From Pleurotus djamor (Eukaryota; Basidiomycota; Agaricomycetes; Agaricales; Pleurotaceae), in NCBI GenBank assembly GCA_029747585.1, contig JAPEVF010000298.1:1-53616 (forward strand): a DNA stretch of 53,616 bases. The letters run 5' to 3'. The number at the start of each line of letters is the position of its first letter. Position 1 is the stretch's first letter. Below the pieces are notes generated by a model. The model saw nothing but the letters and a program-made list of their open reading frames with translations, searched no databases and had not been told where the DNA came from. Below are positions 50,973-53,616 of the stretch, piece after piece. The translations under genes were made by a program, and so were the position numbers.

Positions 50973-51750
50973 ATGTGGAAAAACATTATTTTCTCTGTCT
51001 TTCTTGCTGCATTCGGAGCCTCTCCGGCCGTCGCTTCCTTATATCCTACCAGCCCTGTATCCTCAAGTATTTGGACCGCTGGAGAATATGCTCGTGTCAC
51101 CTGGAAGAACGACGCACGGAGCCCAAATCTAGAGGAAGTTGGTCCGATCTCAATCAGTCTCTACACCGCCAACGATGTAAGTGATGGCACAGGCAACCTT
51201 GAACTGAGAAACGTTGACGCTTAGTGCTTTAGACATTCGTACGAACGCTTGCCCGAAATGTCTCGCCGCAAAAGCGTATTCAACGCGTTCACGTCCCTGA
51301 CGACCTTGAGTATCAAGATACCAAATAGTAAGCATCCCGCCCAGCTGTAGAATGATGTTCCGACTCACCTCTCGCGGAACGCGTAGTTTTCTTCGGTTCA
51401 CGTCGTCTCGCCCACGTCAAACAACCTACACCGCCAACTTCCAAATCCTCCCTGTGCCCAACCCCAAACAGGCGGCCGCCTTTGCTGATAGCAATGAACA
51501 GAACCTCTTGACTCTCAGCGCACCTCCGACAACGACTTCTGGAACATCTTCCTCAGTTTCACAAACCACGTCCACGGAAGTCGCCTTGGCAGCCGGAACG
51601 ACCGTACATGCATCCCCGCTGCCTGGATCTACACACACCATAAATGAGAATTACTCCAACTCGGACGGACGAGTCGATATGGAAATGCTCAAATTCCGCC
51701 TTGTCTTCGTCATCTGGCCTGCGCTCATAGGCATATCTATGTCACTTTAA
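50973..51750 (+). CDS. Kre9/Knh1-like Ser/Thr-rich GPI-anchored protein (220 aa)
   Basis: Three exons join in frame: 50973-51176, 51233-51327 and 51387-51750. The signal peptide MWKNIIFSVFLAAFGASPAVA is followed by the single domain of the Kre9/Knh1 N-terminal type: SSSIWTAGEYARVTWKND, PISISLYTAND, VHVPDDLEYQDTKYFLRF and TTYTANFQI. A Ser/Thr-rich stretch comes next (TTTSGTSSSVSQTTSTE), then a hydrophobic C-terminus FRLVFVIWPALIGISMSL that fits a GPI-attachment signal. Members of this family are cell-wall or plasma-membrane proteins, linked in yeast to beta-1,6-glucan. The role of the single-domain mushroom forms is not known to me. Confidence 0.85.
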
Positions 51751-53616
51751 CTCTCCGACTTTTACATTCTACCGTCACAGCTATGCCGTTTTATACCAAG
51801 CTATATCATATATCCTAATCGTCTTATCTCCTGTATCTCCTTCCTCCCCTGCCTCGGAATCTATGAACGAAGCCCCTGTTCGTCAAGCCTTATCGCGCAC
51901 TCGGACACCCACTTGAACTCTCTTGAACCACGCCACATACCTTATCAGAGAAACCTGAGAGCCCTGGGTGTGTTGGACGGTATACCGAAGATGGATTGCT
52001 ATGAAATTAGTATACTTACAGCCCTTTTGACGTCGATCTCGCTAACTGGAACATGAGACGATGTACCTGCGCTACGACCCTTTTCTGGCCGACTTGTAAT
52101 TTTTATGNNTTTTTTGATGTTTCCTGTAAAGGCGGAACAAGGATCATGGGCGTTACTCCACGTTTGATCACCGGTCGAGATGTCATTTTCCATGGGACAC
52201 CGATGCAGCTGCAAAGAATTAGCCGTTTGAAAATCACAAACGCTATGAAGTGGTCGCGTGCCGTGCGAGTATGGTCAGATGTTTTGTACTTATTCCCGGC
52301 TGTCAACGTTTCAAACATGACGTCGTCAAGGCAGGGGTCGCTGAAAGTTGAAACAGAAGCGAGGTCAAACATTGAGGGGGATGTGCCTACAAGTCGGGCG
52401 GGCCAGTAGGGAAGTCTTATCTACCTCCATGGCTCAACTTCCCCAAGCGCAAATACGCCAATTATTGTTCCCCCTGGTTCTCGCCGTTCGGAAATTGATC
52501 CTCCACCGGTTTTGCGCCGCTTACCGCACTTTTGAAAGGTAAAGGTACAAGTCAACCAAGAGTAATACAGCGACGTAAAGAGAGTGGTAGGCCATACTAC
52601 ACGACACAGGACTCGAAATCTGGCTTCTTGCACTCTTGCACTCCTAGCCCCTGTATCGACACATGGATCGAACTCGACTTACTTACTCTTGACTTACTCA
52701 CTCACCACATCTATCTCCTCCCAAGACCTCTTTGCCTGCGCTCCTGAGCACATGGAAACATTGAAATACGGAGGGTTCATGTAAGGATATTTCGCCGATG
52801 GTCAACTTGGCGTAGTAGGTGGTATCTGGAGTCGCCGAGTCGGGGTGGCGGCAAGTCGCGCTTTTGCCTCGAACCATGCACCCGGAAGCTTGCTTCTCGT
52901 CTATCATATCAAGATTGGGCTTACGGCAAAACAACGCGGAGGGATTAGGGCGACGTTGACATTGGTTAGCCAAGGCAGACAAGACTATGATATTTTCTTG
53001 TCCTGCGGCCTTTGTGGGCGTCTTGAGAGCTAATGACCGTCGTTTACAGCGCTGCGACTTCTATGGGCCCACATGATTCCGATCACAAACAAGTGCACAG
53101 ATGTTGCTCTGTATCTCCATACCGATGCTCAAAAGGCTTGGAAGTCCTTGGCCCAGACGTTGCATATGGTGGGGCCAGCGGGTGAGCCTCGATGGACCCT
53201 GCCATCCATGTGATTCACCGACAACGAGTTTACAGCCAGACATGATTCTTACAGTTAGGATCGTGCACAGAAACGAACCAAAAACCAGTGCAGCCATACC
53301 CACCGCAAAGAAAACCCCACCGAACGTCAGGAAAACAGAAGTGTAACGGTAAATCGGCTGCCTGAAAAAAAACTTCAGGCGGTAAATATGTATCTTAGGA
53401 GGTGGCGGACGAGGAGTTGCCAAAAGTGTTACATGTTGGATCGTGGCAGCTCAATGGAATCTGACAACCCCACTATCATACTTGAGATCCACCCTTGGAA
53501 ACGATCCAGTGCGCCTTTATCTTTTCCTCTCAATTTCACAGGCTCCTCATGGTTGCACACTACCACTTCTCGTTACGTTCCTGGCCAGGCGCTCCTTCAT
53601 TTCCTCTTAAACAGGC
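51751..53616. other. Terminal region, no firm gene
   Basis: 1.9 kb with little that can be supported. On the minus strand, from about 53420 to 53250, a frame reads RQPIYRYTSVFLTFGGVFF then AALVFGSFLCTILT, with a good membrane helix and a GTAAGA donor after it. It could be the first exon of a small membrane protein, but no ATG fits. Two Ns lie at 52108-52109. No repeat or RNA gene recognised. Confidence 0.35.

Noticed and set aside
52698..52982. Minus-strand frame with several cysteines
   Set aside because: No signal peptide, splice support or recognisable family; probably chance.

Overview
The window is nuclear DNA from a filamentous basidiomycete, most likely an agaricomycete. Genes are dense and on both strands, and nearly every one is cut by introns of about 45-65 bp with GT..AG ends (a few with GC..AG). 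The gene families fit: FunK1 fungal kinases, a Clp1-like sexual-development regulator, an eisosome Pil1 protein, a Kre9/Knh1-like GPI protein and several families known to me only from mushrooms. Splice models below were built by hand from frame continuity, splice sites and family alignment from memory. No database search was run.

Layout. 1-4 kb: two tandem FunK1 kinase genes, the first cut by the window edge. 4.5-7.2 kb: scrambled fragments of a neighbouring F-box/WD40 gene, then a 2.46 kb non-autonomous DNA transposon with 172-bp terminal inverted repeats and a 6-bp target duplication. 7.4-10 kb: a kinase gene with a possible nuclease-like middle domain. 10.4-14.8 kb (-): a large F-box/WD40 protein, divergent from triosephosphate isomerase (15.0-16.1 kb, +). 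16.9-18.0 kb: Clp1-like protein. 18.5-21.4 kb (-): a third FunK1 gene, inverted relative to the first two. 21.5-23.0 kb (-): aldo/keto reductase with a hydrophobic tail. 23.4-24.1 kb (-): C2H2 zinc-finger gene in a stretch of poor sequence that ends in an assembly gap.

25.2-32.5 kb is the most unusual part. Two arms of 250 and 231 bp form an inverted repeat. They begin with CACTG, are flanked on both outer sides by CCT, and enclose four genes: an unknown protein, a damaged-looking TBC-domain gene, a coiled-coil gene and a proline-rich unknown. This looks like a large CACTA-type unit or composite. 32.8-35.7 kb: a secreted GH1 beta-glucosidase gene with one frameshift next to the acid/base glutamate. 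35.8-37.9 kb (-): a coiled-coil protein and a hemerythrin-like HHE protein. 39-41 kb: a conserved mushroom protein and a secreted cysteine-rich protein. 41.2-43.5 kb (-): secreted six-hairpin glycosidase. 43.9-45.1 kb: short-chain dehydrogenase. 45.5-48.5 kb: Pil1-domain protein with a very long disordered tail. 48.8-50.8 kb (-): mitochondrial dihydrolipoamide dehydrogenase. 51.0-51.8 kb: GPI-anchored Kre9/Knh1-like protein. The last 1.9 kb has little I can assign.

The core genes (TPI, LPD, Pil1, F-box/WD40) look intact and ordinary. The accessory signal is the FunK1 copies, the two inverted-repeat units, the broken genes close to them and the duplicated F-box gene fragments, all within the first 36 kb. 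No rRNA, tRNA or CRISPR array was found.
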